The notes beneath the pieces were generated by a model. That model was not told the DNA's origin, searched no databases, and worked only from the letters and a program-made list of their open reading frames with translations. A stretch of DNA of 21,774 nt from a virus: positions 1-21,774 of the IMG/VR virus record IMGVR_UViG_3300025012_000303; one strand, 5' to 3'. This document shows positions 8,425 to 15,593 of this stretch, in pieces; positions within the stretch are counted from its first letter, which is position 1; each line of letters opens with the position of its first letter. The translations under genes were made by a program, and so were the position numbers.

Positions 8425-8447
8425 CTTTAATCCACTATAGATTAAAG
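8425..8447 (-). other. Perfect 8-bp hairpin between capsid and decoration genes
   Basis: CTTTAATC and GATTAAAG form a perfect 8-bp stem with a 7-base loop just after the major capsid stop codon. On the transcribed strand it is not followed by a U run, so it is not a classical terminator. It may protect the 3' end of the capsid message or mark a processing site. Confidence 0.45.
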
Positions 8448-8454
8448 AGTTTTG

Positions 8455-9507
8455 TTAGGAAGTTATACTCTGACTAACTCCATGAAGCACACCCTGTTTT
8501 CTCCTATTAGAACAGGTCATATTACCATACACCAGAATATGAGCTACCTTAGCATCCTGATTCTCAGGTTTTGTAAATGGTGTAGTTATAAAATTTGTCT
8601 GACTATCTACTATTAGATTAATATACTTAGTATTCAACATAAAAAATGTTGAGTAAGCATAAGAACCACTTTCATAATTCACACCCGTATACAAATCCGG
8701 TACCATTTCGTCCCAGTACATAAGACAACCCTTTTTAAACATAATATTATCAAACGCCAAACTACCAGAACTCTGCTGAATATATCTAGTCTTATCTGCA
8801 AGACTAGCCTCAAAGGTTTCATAACCAGTAGGGTCACAGAGAATCATATTAGGTAATCCACCCGCTCCTCTACTACACTGATTATAAACCTTCCTAAGTG
8901 CTGCTTGTAGTTCAACCCAGGTGTTAACAGAATCAGCTACTCCATCTTTGTACCTAGGTCTCCACCATGCGTTTGTTGACTGACTAAGTCCTCCTATAGA
9001 AATTGCGGTAGTGGGGTCTTTAGGAATCAGAAGTGCAAGAGGGTCTAAATCCTTCTCCCCATTACCAGCTACAAACACAGCACTAGATACAGTCTTACCC
9101 AGGAGTTGATAATTAATCTCCTCTGTTAAAGACATTTCTGCTTGTTTAATCTTAGCCTGTAAGAGGTCAAAAATCTTACTCGACCCACTGTTCTTTCTCT
9201 CCTCTATTCTACTAATAGCTATTGGTGTAGAAAGCTGCTTCCAATCAAAGAAAGCTGCTGTCATGCCGTCACTAGGAGTGGTATCTAATACATCATACCC
9301 ACTATAACTAGCGACTGGTGTTCTTCCGTACATAAGCTGTTCACGAATCTTGTCACCACCATCTTTAGTTTGAAAACCACCCACTGTTTTAAGAGCAGAT
9401 AAAAAAACCGAACTAGCAAATATATTATCTACTAACTGGTCTCTATAGTTATCCAAAGTGGAAGTAAGCAAGGCATCGTAGTTTATTGTCCTACTAGATG
9501 CTGGCAT
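8455..9507 (-). CDS. Major capsid protein, HK97-fold type
   Basis: 350 aa, ATG after AAAGGAGA. Length, position (right after the scaffold) and pattern fit an HK97-fold coat protein. A polar N-terminal arm is followed by a glycine/charge segment (GGFQTKDGGDKIREQLMYGR, E-loop-like), then FDWKQLSTPIAISRIEERKN and the long spine helix region IFDLLQAKIKQAEMSLTEEI. Further on are TWVELQAALRKVYNQCSRGA, NMILCDPTGYETFEASLAD, MFKKGCLMYWDEMVPD, and a C-terminal beta strand, HILVYGNMTCSNRRKQGVLH. The phrase 'm.f.g.p..wd..vp' near residue 255-270 is typical of coat proteins from this broad group. No protease domain is fused. Hairpins lie on both sides of the gene. Confident as capsid; the subfamily is not assigned. 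Confidence 0.85.
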   Translation of the reverse strand: MPASSRTINYDALLTSTLDNYRDQLVDNIFASSVFLSALKTVGGFQTKDGGDKIREQLMYGRTPVASYSGYDVLDTTPSDGMTAAFFDWKQLSTPIAISRIEERKNSGSSKIFDLLQAKIKQAEMSLTEEINYQLLGKTVSSAVFVAGNGEKDLDPLALLIPKDPTTAISIGGLSQSTNAWWRPRYKDGVADSVNTWVELQAALRKVYNQCSRGAGGLPNMILCDPTGYETFEASLADKTRYIQQSSGSLAFDNIMFKKGCLMYWDEMVPDLYTGVNYESGSYAYSTFFMLNTKYINLIVDSQTNFITTPFTKPENQDAKVAHILVYGNMTCSNRRKQGVLHGVSQSITS

Positions 9508-9530
9508 TGTTTAGTTCTCCTTTTGTAAAT

Positions 9531-9559
9531 GGACATTGTTTTGTGTTAAAACACTGTCC
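9531..9559 (-). other. Hairpin in leader of the major capsid gene
   Basis: GGACATTGTTTT and AAAACACTGTCC form a 12-bp stem with one mismatch and a 5-base loop (GTGTT), between the scaffold stop and the capsid ribosome site. On the transcribed strand it is not followed by a long U run. It may be a 5' stabiliser, a processing site or a weak attenuator that sets the scaffold to capsid ratio. Confidence 0.5.
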
Positions 9560-9564
9560 TTTGT

Positions 9565-10344
9565 TTAATCCGTAATCCCTAACTGTTTCTTAGCTATATC
9601 AAAGGCTTCTTGTACTGTCTTAGCTTTGCTAGGTGTAACAACTCCTCCCCTACCTTTGCTAGTCTGAGTAATAACCTTCTCTGTTTTAGTAGATGCTTTT
9701 TTAACAGTAGCAGCTCTATCAGCTCCAGTCTTACTCAAAGTGTATAAACTATCAAGGTCATCTCTTAAAGAAGGGTGTTTCTTTACCAACTCTGACATTA
9801 CATCTTCATACAGATACCAATCTGGATGATTTTCGTTCAGGTATGCAATAGCAGTCTGAGCTTTTATATTAGCTTGTTCTGTTCTCATACTAGCTATCGT
9901 CGGTGCTAGTGTATCCTGAACTATTTTACGTATCCATTTTGTAGTATCTGTATCAGATACTTCTTCACCAGTTTGTTGATTAACTGGCTGCTGTATCTGA
10001 ACTCCTGCCTTTCTAGCTAGTTGTTCTATAGCCTGTTGAGGATTTGTCATAAGCTGGTCGTACATAGCTACCTTGTCTCTGTCTCCAGCTATACGTTGCA
10101 TTGCCCTAGTGAAGGATTTTTGCATAGCCTTAAAAGAAGGTAGCAGTTCCTTTGGTAGCTCATTAGGGTTCATAAATGTTTGTTCTTTATCAGAGGGTTC
10201 AACCTCAGTCTCTGTATCAACTTCAGCAACCTCCTCTGTTTCTACTTCTACTTCTACTTCTACTTCTTCCTGCTCCTGCTCCTGCTCAGTGAGGTTCTTA
10301 CCTTCATCAGTAAGGTTCTCATTTTGTTCTACTACTGTTGGCAT
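9565..10344 (-). CDS. Head scaffolding protein (probable)
   Basis: 259 aa, ATG 7-8 bases after AAAAGGAGGGG. It is highly acidic and Gln-rich at the N-terminus (NLTEQEQEQEEVEVEVEVET), then predicted helical, with FMNPNELPKELLPSFKAMQK, QAIEQLARKAGVQIQQPVNQ and SMRTEQANIKAQTAIAYLNE. The C-terminus is basic (KKASTKTEKVITQTSKGRGG, VVTPSKAKTVQEAFDIAKKQ). An acidic helical protein with a basic C-terminal coat-binding tail, placed immediately before the major capsid gene, is the usual pattern of internal scaffolds. No protease motif is visible. The acidic repeat is encoded by a hexanucleotide microsatellite (10243-10287). Confidence 0.75.
   Translation of the reverse strand: MPTVVEQNENLTDEGKNLTEQEQEQEEVEVEVEVETEEVAEVDTETEVEPSDKEQTFMNPNELPKELLPSFKAMQKSFTRAMQRIAGDRDKVAMYDQLMTNPQQAIEQLARKAGVQIQQPVNQQTGEEVSDTDTTKWIRKIVQDTLAPTIASMRTEQANIKAQTAIAYLNENHPDWYLYEDVMSELVKKHPSLRDDLDSLYTLSKTGADRAATVKKASTKTEKVITQTSKGRGGVVTPSKAKTVQEAFDIAKKQLGITD
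10243..10287. repeat. Hexanucleotide microsatellite inside scaffold gene
   Basis: On the plus strand TACTTC is repeated four times (10243-10266), followed after three bases by CTGCTC three times (10270-10287). On the coding strand these read as GAAGTA and GAGCAG units, giving EV and EQ dipeptides. Every unit is in frame, so copy number can change without a frameshift. Confidence 0.85.
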
Positions 10345-10445
10345 TTTAAACCCCTCCTTTTGTTAATAATTACATACTTAAACTTTCTTATAACACTTAA
10401 AAAATATATTAAGATAAGTTTTTTCATAATATTAAAATATAATCC

Positions 10446-11558
10446 TCACCTTATTACTGGAATACGTGCACTAATTGGCCATTTAACAGGAATACCTGGT
10501 ATATCTTCAGGGGTCACTGAAGCAGCATGAATATAACCATTAAAAGGCGGTGAGATGTCCTGAGTTCCAGTATAGTCGCTTGAACCATATACAAAGTCGC
10601 CTATTTTTATAAAATTTATACCATCTCTGGTAGCATAGAATATTCCACCTTTACCTTGAGTATAAGCACTAACAAGACCAATAAATAGAGTATCGTCTAC
10701 AACAGATAAACGGTATGCTTCTTGTTCATAATCAGGGAAATCAAACATTTTAGTCCAAGTTACTCCATAGTCTGTTGATTTATATATTGCCCCACGATAA
10801 GGAGAATTATTAGAATTATGTGTGCCAATATAAAACGCTCCGTTAAAAAATACTAATGAATGTAGAAGCTGATAACCTGCAACATTAAAATCAGTAGTGC
10901 TAATCTTATTAAAAGTTGTCCCGTCGATAGATTTATAGATACCACTATCAGCATCAGGCACATTACTGGTAGTAGCATAAATAGCCCCCCCATGCACCAA
11001 CATAGATGAAAACATTTCTATACCAGTTGGCATTGTATATATAGATGCCCAATTACCACTTGTCCCGCATCCATTGCTTAATAAGCATCTGTATACAGCC
11101 CCAGTTTCATTATTATCCCCTTTTACGGACACATAGAGATAACCAAGCCATTCAAAACACCACCGGCCATAAGCCAGTGTTGAAGGTAAAGTGATAATTG
11201 ATGTCCATGCACCTTCACCTGTATCAGAACGAGTAATTCTTGGAGAACTGGCACTTGTAATGCAGTATAAATACCCATCAGACGCCGAATGAAGCCTACG
11301 GCAACCAGTACCAAAAATAGTACCTGTGGACGAAGTCCAGGTAACTCCATCGCTACTATAAAGTATACTCATAGTATTAGTTATATACGTTCCACCAACA
11401 AACAGTTTACCTTCATGGATTGCCCAACTATGAACTGTACTTCTATTTGACCCCGCAATGCCGAAATTTGAATTTCCCTGTTCCCATACCCCGTTAGGCA
11501 AGGCAAAAACCATTGAAGGCAATAAACTAAATATAAGTGCTATAATAAGTTTTTTCAT
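10446..11558 (-). CDS. Secreted Asp-box (BNR) beta-propeller protein
   Basis: 370 aa from the ATG at 11558 (MKKLIIALIFSLLPSMVFA), which overlaps the upstream stop as ATGA; a GTG six bases earlier is less likely. Residues 1-19 form a clear signal peptide with a plausible cleavage site after VFA. The mature part has at least four Asp-box-like repeats (YSSDGVTWTSS, YKSIDGTTFNKIS, YKSTDYGVTWTKM, YATRDGINFIKIG) joined by strands such as GKLFVGGTYI and GAFYIGTHNS. This is the layout of sialidase-like or Vps10/BNR propellers, but no catalytic sialidase residues are evident. It may bind glycans at the cell surface or act as an appendage. A signal peptide on a gene inside a virion block is unusual. 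Its small Cys content (GTGCRRL, YRCLLSNGCG) could allow disulfides. Confidence 0.75.
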   Translation of the reverse strand: MKKLIIALIFSLLPSMVFALPNGVWEQGNSNFGIAGSNRSTVHSWAIHEGKLFVGGTYITNTMSILYSSDGVTWTSSTGTIFGTGCRRLHSASDGYLYCITSASSPRITRSDTGEGAWTSIITLPSTLAYGRWCFEWLGYLYVSVKGDNNETGAVYRCLLSNGCGTSGNWASIYTMPTGIEMFSSMLVHGGAIYATTSNVPDADSGIYKSIDGTTFNKISTTDFNVAGYQLLHSLVFFNGAFYIGTHNSNNSPYRGAIYKSTDYGVTWTKMFDFPDYEQEAYRLSVVDDTLFIGLVSAYTQGKGGIFYATRDGINFIKIGDFVYGSSDYTGTQDISPPFNGYIHAASVTPEDIPGIPVKWPISARIPVIR

Positions 11559-12073
11559 TTCCACACCACCGTGACATCAGCATCAGGAGTGCCATTTGAT
11601 GTTGTTATACATAGACCTGAACTGAAATATACCCCTGGGCCATAATTCAAAAACGTCTGTGCTCCTGTACTTACTATCCCTATAGTTGTCCCTGAACAGG
11701 CTGTGTTATCATAAATTGTCGCTGTAGTAGAAGCTCCGGCAGTGTTAACCACAACACTAAAAAGATACCCCGCAGCACTCTTGATTTGTGTACCAGTATC
11801 TGTAGTTATATTTGTATAAGATGGAGTGGGAGGATAAACGGTGATACTATCCACGCCACTGGAAATTGCCGTGCCGAGGGTGACTTTAAGGTTACCAGAC
11901 GAATCTATACTAATTAAATCCCCATCTGCATCTTTAATTTCAGCATTTACTTCTAACTGATGTTCTGCATTAATCTCAGCACATATTCCAGTATTAACCC
12001 CACATAAAGTTTCACTGTAACTATTAGTAGAAATCAATAAAATAAACAACCATAATATTAATTTTAGTAACAT
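11555..12073 (-). CDS. Signal-peptide protein, beta-rich, unknown function
   Basis: 172 aa, ATG with AGAGAGGAA upstream. Residues 1-20 (MLLKLILWLFILLISTNSYS) make a strongly hydrophobic signal peptide, with cleavage probably after SYS. The rest is Thr/Ser/Gly/Val-rich with many beta strands and a Cys pair in NTACSGTT and SGLCITT, plus an early CGVNTGICAE pair, so disulfides are possible. No lipobox was seen. It directly precedes the Asp-box protein and shares an ATGA junction with it, so the pair is probably made and exported together. No known family is recognised; a structural, adhesive or host-envelope role is possible. Confidence 0.65.
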   Translation of the reverse strand: MLLKLILWLFILLISTNSYSETLCGVNTGICAEINAEHQLEVNAEIKDADGDLISIDSSGNLKVTLGTAISSGVDSITVYPPTPSYTNITTDTGTQIKSAAGYLFSVVVNTAGASTTATIYDNTACSGTTIGIVSTGAQTFLNYGPGVYFSSGLCITTSNGTPDADVTVVWK

Positions 12074-12089
12074 AATTCCTCTCTTTCTG

Positions 12090-12335
12090 TTAACATTTCT
12101 GTTCTAAACCCAAACTTTGTAGAAGTTCCCTTTTATGTCTAGGACTTTTTACAATACACTCTAAAACTGGGTCCGTATAAGGATACCCAACCATACCATT
12201 TCTAAATCCATTTATTATAATCTGGTGCATATAACCACCACACTGTTCACAATTTGGGCTTTTATGTCTATCATCTATTTTTCTAAAAGCCTCTTGTCTG
12301 TGACCACAAACACATTGATAATCATACACAGGCAT
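12090..12335 (-). CDS. FmdB-like zinc-ribbon protein
   Basis: 81 aa from the ATG at 12335. This start is chosen over a GTG nine bases upstream because GAGGTG lies about 10 bases before it and because the family opens MPxYdYxC. The protein opens MPVYDYQCVCGHRQEAFRKI and has cysteines C8, C10, C29 and C32 (C-x-C-G and C-x2-C-G), a zinc-ribbon arrangement typical of FmdB/putative regulatory zinc-ribbon proteins. The C-terminus is helical and basic (SPRHKRELLQSLG). Small proteins of this sort are often found in phages; their role is usually unknown. It follows a small structural gene in the same operon. Confidence 0.75.
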   Translation of the reverse strand: MPVYDYQCVCGHRQEAFRKIDDRHKSPNCEQCGGYMHQIIINGFRNGMVGYPYTDPVLECIVKSPRHKRELLQSLGLEQKC

Positions 12336-12336
12336 C

Positions 12337-12675
12337 CTAATCACCCACCTCTCTAGCCCAAAAGGGAGCTTCTCTCCAAGCTACATCTACTGTAACCGCT
12401 GTTGCAGAAGGTAAAGTTATATAAAGATTAGCATTCATAAGACCCTCTACAAAATCTGGATGTTCATTAAAACCATAAATAGCCCCTGTTTTAGGATTCC
12501 TAGCACCAGCTATTATACGGTCTCCTAGCTTTATAGTAACCTCTCCAGTTATGTCTGCATTAGGGTGAAACAGAACACTAAATACCTTTAATTTACCGTT
12601 TTTAGGAGTCAGAACCAGATTATCCCCAGAACTAGATACTACAAAACTTTTCTTTTCTACAAGTTGTCCACTCAT
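12337..12675 (-). CDS. Small beta-rich phage protein, possible minor structural
   Basis: 112 aa, ATG overlapping the upstream TGA (ATGA). Its residues alternate hydrophobic and polar in beta strands: KSFVVSSSGDNLVLTPKNGK LKVFSVLFHPNADITGEVTI in two consecutive stretches, then KLGDRIIAGARNPKTGAIYG and LYITLPSATAVTVDVAWREA. This is a compact beta sandwich like those of small head- or tail-decorating proteins of environmental phages ('f.pnad.tGe....ig', 'l.i.l.sa..v...v'). No enzyme residues are visible. It is probably a small virion protein; the assignment is by pattern only. Confidence 0.6.
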   Translation of the reverse strand: MSGQLVEKKSFVVSSSGDNLVLTPKNGKLKVFSVLFHPNADITGEVTIKLGDRIIAGARNPKTGAIYGFNEHPDFVEGLMNANLYITLPSATAVTVDVAWREAPFWAREVGD

Positions 12676-12959
12676 CCTAACACTCCATTTACTATTTTAG
12701 TTAACTCATCACCTTCTAACCACGGATACTCTATAACAAGTTTAGAAACAAGTTGTTCTCTTTTCCACCCAACGGGTTCATAACCTATATAGTTTCTGTT
12801 AATTTCATTTACTATAACAATAGCTCTAAACCATATGTCTTGTAAGTTATCCTGTTTCTTTAGTTCAACACTAGAACTAACACTAACCTTAAAACCCTCT
12901 TCTTGGTATTTTAGAAAAGATAAACACTTTAACAATAACTTAATTAATAACTGTCTCAT
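12672..12959 (-). CDS. Small phage protein with hydrophobic N-terminus
   Basis: 95 aa, ATG with GAGGAT about 8 bases upstream, overlapping the 50-aa gene before it (ATGA). Residues 1-16 (MRQLLIKLLLKCLSFL) form an amphipathic or membrane-associating helix. Residues 40-95 read as helices (LQDIWFRAIVIVNEINRNYI, then KREQLVSKLVIEYPWLEGDE). The C-terminal pattern is loosely reminiscent of the LLH-type phage holin family, where a helix is followed by a two-helix polar domain, but the hydrophobic segment is short and interrupted by Lys. It could be a second lysis factor or a small virion protein. Unsure. Confidence 0.55.
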   Translation of the reverse strand: MRQLLIKLLLKCLSFLKYQEEGFKVSVSSSVELKKQDNLQDIWFRAIVIVNEINRNYIGYEPVGWKREQLVSKLVIEYPWLEGDELTKIVNGVLG

Positions 12960-13108
12960 GCTAAAATCCTCAACAATCTAATGTTGTTAATCTCCCACGG
13001 TTTAAAAGTTACAACCGGAGGAGTTCCAGAAATAAATCCAAGTGTTGGGATATACTTAACAGAACCTGGACTAAAACCTATACCCTGTGCTATTATAAAC
13101 TTTATCAC
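12956..13108 (-). CDS. Tiny phage protein (50 aa, GTG start)
   Basis: The gap between two larger genes contains a full open frame with a GTG at 13108 overlapping the previous TAG (TAGTG) and a TGA overlapping the next ATG (ATGA). Both junctions are the type used elsewhere in this operon, which argues that it is real. The peptide opens MIKFIIAQGIGFSPGSVKYI and continues PTLGFISGTPPVV; the 'GIGFSPGSvKyIpT.GF' string is one I associate with small uncharacterised phage proteins in tail regions. It has no signal or enzyme motif. GTG is the only usable start, because an in-frame stop lies just upstream. Confidence 0.6.
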   Translation of the reverse strand: MIKFIIAQGIGFSPGSVKYIPTLGFISGTPPVVTFKPWEINNIRLLRILA

Positions 13109-14052
13109 TATGTAGCCCTTGTTCTTAAAGTTGGGTTAGTTCCATCGTCAAGAGTGAAGGTCATTGATGTTGTTATTCCATCCAACTTTTTACAAGTTAT
13201 AATTGTTCCGCTTATAGAGAACTCTGTAAGTGCTGACAGTAATTGGAATAAAGCCTGTGTCAGTGTTGGTGCAACCCCATCAGCAGCGTAACTTTCTGTT
13301 AATGCACCAGATAAAATAGCTAACCTCGCTTCAGTACACACAGATGCAAGGGCAGCACTATCAGTCCCTCTCATAGCAGCACCATCAAGACCAGCTACAT
13401 CTACGGCTACGGTATTTAAATCTGTTGCAAGATCGCCAAATGTTGTAGCCCCTGTATGGTCGGCTTTAGCCTCATCCCATATAGCATCAGTTATGTTTTG
13501 CACACCCGTTGCTGTAGAAGCTATAGCATCTAAACCTGTTGCACTTAACGCAAAACCTGTTTTATCTCCAACCAGAACGCTTGCACCAATATCTCTTGCT
13601 GTTTGAGCAGTGCCAGCTACATGAGTCACATCAACCTCTGGTACTCCATTTGTTGTAGGGGTTGCATAAGCAGTACCGATATGTTGAATTGCATCTATTT
13701 GCAAGTAATCAGTAGTAGCTGCTGCAAACAGGGAATCAAACACATTAGCGTTAACCACCATAAAATCATGCCGGACAGGTAAACAAAGGGAGTCATCATT
13801 AATAAGTATAGTGAGCCTACCTTCTGTGTCTACATCACCAGTTACAAGGTCAAGAGCATAATAACCATCTGCACTTGTTATAGCTGCCAATGTGCCTGTA
13901 ATTGCTGTCACTGTAGTAGCCCCATGCTTTATAATCTCTGCTTCATCTGCACCGGCTATAGTAAGTGAAGTTACAGGAGTAAAGCCGTCTCCTACCGCTA
14001 CTACGGGACCTATTAAAACTTCTGTTACTGTATCTGCTTTAAGATATTGCAT
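13108..14052 (-). CDS. Tail-fibre-like structural protein
   Basis: 314 aa; its ATG overlaps the upstream TAA (TAATG). The N-terminal module (MQYLKADTVTEVLIGPVVAV, then GFTPVTSLTIAGADEAEIIK) and the strand GYYALDLVTGDVDTEGRLTI are typical of a repeated phage fibre/baseplate-type domain found in many environmental phages. In the middle are linker motifs IDAIQHIGTAY and GDKTGFALSATGLDAIASTA. The C-terminal module (LTQALFQLLSALTEFSISGT, followed by TLDDGTNPTLRTRAT) also recurs in such proteins. It is Ala/Thr/Gly-rich with few charged residues, consistent with an elongated, beta-rich virion fibre. It lies next to another fibre-like protein. The family link is recalled, not searched. Confidence 0.7.
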   Translation of the reverse strand: MQYLKADTVTEVLIGPVVAVGDGFTPVTSLTIAGADEAEIIKHGATTVTAITGTLAAITSADGYYALDLVTGDVDTEGRLTILINDDSLCLPVRHDFMVVNANVFDSLFAAATTDYLQIDAIQHIGTAYATPTTNGVPEVDVTHVAGTAQTARDIGASVLVGDKTGFALSATGLDAIASTATGVQNITDAIWDEAKADHTGATTFGDLATDLNTVAVDVAGLDGAAMRGTDSAALASVCTEARLAILSGALTESYAADGVAPTLTQALFQLLSALTEFSISGTIITCKKLDGITTSMTFTLDDGTNPTLRTRAT

Positions 14053-15197
14053 TAAACTCCACTCCCTATATGGTGATTATAATGAAACATGGCGATTGGT
14101 ATGGAAAGCCCACCACCACCTGCTGCTGTATAGTCTATATACATTGACCCTTCTCTTGCATACACCCCGTTTCTTGCACCAAAGGGATTTGGTAATGTTG
14201 TCTGATTATCATCATATTGCATATCCTCATAACCAGGTGTAGTAGAATCATAATAAATTGTATCTCCAACAGCATCACAGGCAACAGCAAGAAAATAATC
14301 TGTCCCTGAAGTCAATCCTGTCCATGTAACAGCACCAGATACCCACGCGCCAGAAGTACTTGTGACTAAAGCAGCATCAGCACTATTCAGCTTAGCATTT
14401 CCAGATATATCCCCATCACCTACCTCGTAAGCTCCACCAAGCCATGATTGAGATGTAGTAGATTTACCGTAAACATAGAATGTTCCTGGATTTGCATCTC
14501 CAGAAGCAGAACAGTTAAAACGATTAACAACAGCACGAACATTAAGGGCATATGTACTTGCACCAGCTACGTTATATCCTATAGTTGGGTCTATAGTTAC
14601 AGGGTATGCAGCCTTACTTAACCACATATCATCAATGATTATTGTCATGATTTTTGTAATTGGGTCAATAAAAAGCTCTCCCCAAATAGACTTCCCCATA
14701 GCATCTGTCACGTGAGGTCTATAGATATGGCAGAACTTACCTGTCTGATACTGATTATTTTTCTTATCCCAATAAACAGCATAAGAACCAATTACATTAT
14801 CTGGTCTATAACAATCCATCTTCTCTGTATTTGTAAGTTCGGGTTGATAGTAGAAGTTAAGACCATCAGGGAAAGCTAAATTGAACGTAAATTTATTTGA
14901 AGTTGGTATAATTGGAAGTATAATTTCATATTCTAATTCATCTTTTGGTGTCATGTAAAACTTATGAATTTCTCCATTCTTGTCTGTTATCTCAACAGCA
15001 TCAGTTGAATAAATTTCCTTCTCTGTTGTAATAGAAACTGGATAATTAATATTCAGCCAACATTCATCAGCCCACCTATTGAAATTGATATTAGGAACAA
15101 ACTTATCAAGTTTACTCCCGATAAGAATATCAGTTTTCAAGTCCTGAAATCCTAAATGTGATGCAGAATATTCTGTTTTTGTTTTAACTAACTCCAT
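14052..15197 (-). CDS. Fibre/tail-associated structural protein
   Basis: 381 aa, ATG directly after a TAA, with GGGGAT about 8 bases upstream. Residues about 60-200 contain VEITDKNGEIHKFYMTPKDE, NKFTFNLAFPDGLNFYYQPE, NVIGSYAVYWDKKN, TGKFCHIYRPHVTDAMGKSI and YPVTIDPTIGYN. I recognise this as a recurrent module in uncultured tailed-phage structural proteins ('GSYAVYh...tGka.HIyRP..iDa.G' and 'YPv.iDPt.GY'). The second half is Ala/Ser/Gly/Thr-rich and strand-like, with a Gly-rich end (TAAGGGGLSIPIAMFHYNHH). It probably is a fibre or surface-exposed tail protein. It lies between the endolysin and another fibre-like gene. Confidence 0.7.
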   Translation of the reverse strand: MELVKTKTEYSASHLGFQDLKTDILIGSKLDKFVPNINFNRWADECWLNINYPVSITTEKEIYSTDAVEITDKNGEIHKFYMTPKDELEYEIILPIIPTSNKFTFNLAFPDGLNFYYQPELTNTEKMDCYRPDNVIGSYAVYWDKKNNQYQTGKFCHIYRPHVTDAMGKSIWGELFIDPITKIMTIIIDDMWLSKAAYPVTIDPTIGYNVAGASTYALNVRAVVNRFNCSASGDANPGTFYVYGKSTTSQSWLGGAYEVGDGDISGNAKLNSADAALVTSTSGAWVSGAVTWTGLTSGTDYFLAVACDAVGDTIYYDSTTPGYEDMQYDDNQTTLPNPFGARNGVYAREGSMYIDYTAAGGGGLSIPIAMFHYNHHIGSGV

Positions 15198-15245
15198 TTA
15201 CTGTATCCCCAGAATTTTAGGTGGGCTTGCCTTCTTTTTATACAT
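15198..15245 (-). CDS. Possible 15-aa minigene
   Basis: In the 48 bases between the endolysin stop and the next ATG there is an open frame MYKKKASPPKILGIQ. Its ATG follows the endolysin stop directly, with GGGAG about 6 bases upstream, and its TAA abuts the next ATG. It may be a short leader peptide that couples translation or simply chance. Basic and Pro-rich; no function is recognised. Confidence 0.25.
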   Translation of the reverse strand: MYKKKASPPKILGIQ

Positions 15246-15593
15246 CTAAACACTCCCATCCATTTCTGCATGTATATGAGTAGCCTCTACAATAATATCC
15301 CAACTATTACCGAGTTCAATTCGTAACATTCTAGCTATTTCTTCTACCTTACCTACCTCTAAATTCTTAGTTCTTAAATCCCACGCTAGGTTTTTATAAT
15401 GCAAAGAACCCTGCATGTGTTGTCCGTCATTAGCTGAGGTTATAACCGGAACTATGGAAGGTGTATATAAGTCCCACGCTTTAATCACGGCTGTAACAAA
15501 AGCTGCAAAATGTAGATTAAAGCTGTGAAATTTAACACCGTCTTTTATTAGTAAACCTCTGTCCATATCTGTTCCTGTTATGCCTCCGCTCAT
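15246..15593 (-). CDS. Endolysin, M15-type peptidoglycan peptidase
   Basis: 115 aa, ATG overlapping the holin-candidate stop (ATGA). The metal-site layout of the M15 D-Ala-D-Ala carboxypeptidase/L-Ala-D-Glu endopeptidase fold is present: GSLHYKNLAWDLRT supplies H65 and D72, and the C-terminal EATHIHAEMD supplies E103 and H108 (E-x2-H-x-H). It should bind zinc and cut the peptide cross-links of the host wall during lysis. It has only the catalytic domain: no signal peptide, membrane anchor or wall-binding domain, so it needs a holin for release. The compact size matches single-domain M15 endolysins. The preceding membrane gene fits a holin. Confidence 0.8.
   Translation of the reverse strand: MSGGITGTDMDRGLLIKDGVKFHSFNLHFAAFVTAVIKAWDLYTPSIVPVITSANDGQHMQGSLHYKNLAWDLRTKNLEVGKVEEIARMLRIELGNSWDIIVEATHIHAEMDGSV

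Noticed and set aside
10387-10427. Possible promoter before the scaffold gene (TATAAG on minus strand)
   Set aside because: The -10 is fair but no recognisable -35 lies at the right distance, and the stretch is so AT-rich that such boxes arise by chance.
10180-10530. 116-aa open frame on the plus strand across the scaffold start
   Set aside because: It is the antisense of the acidic microsatellite and AT-rich gap, and its Phe/Tyr/Leu runs are an artefact of those repeats; no ribosome site supports it.
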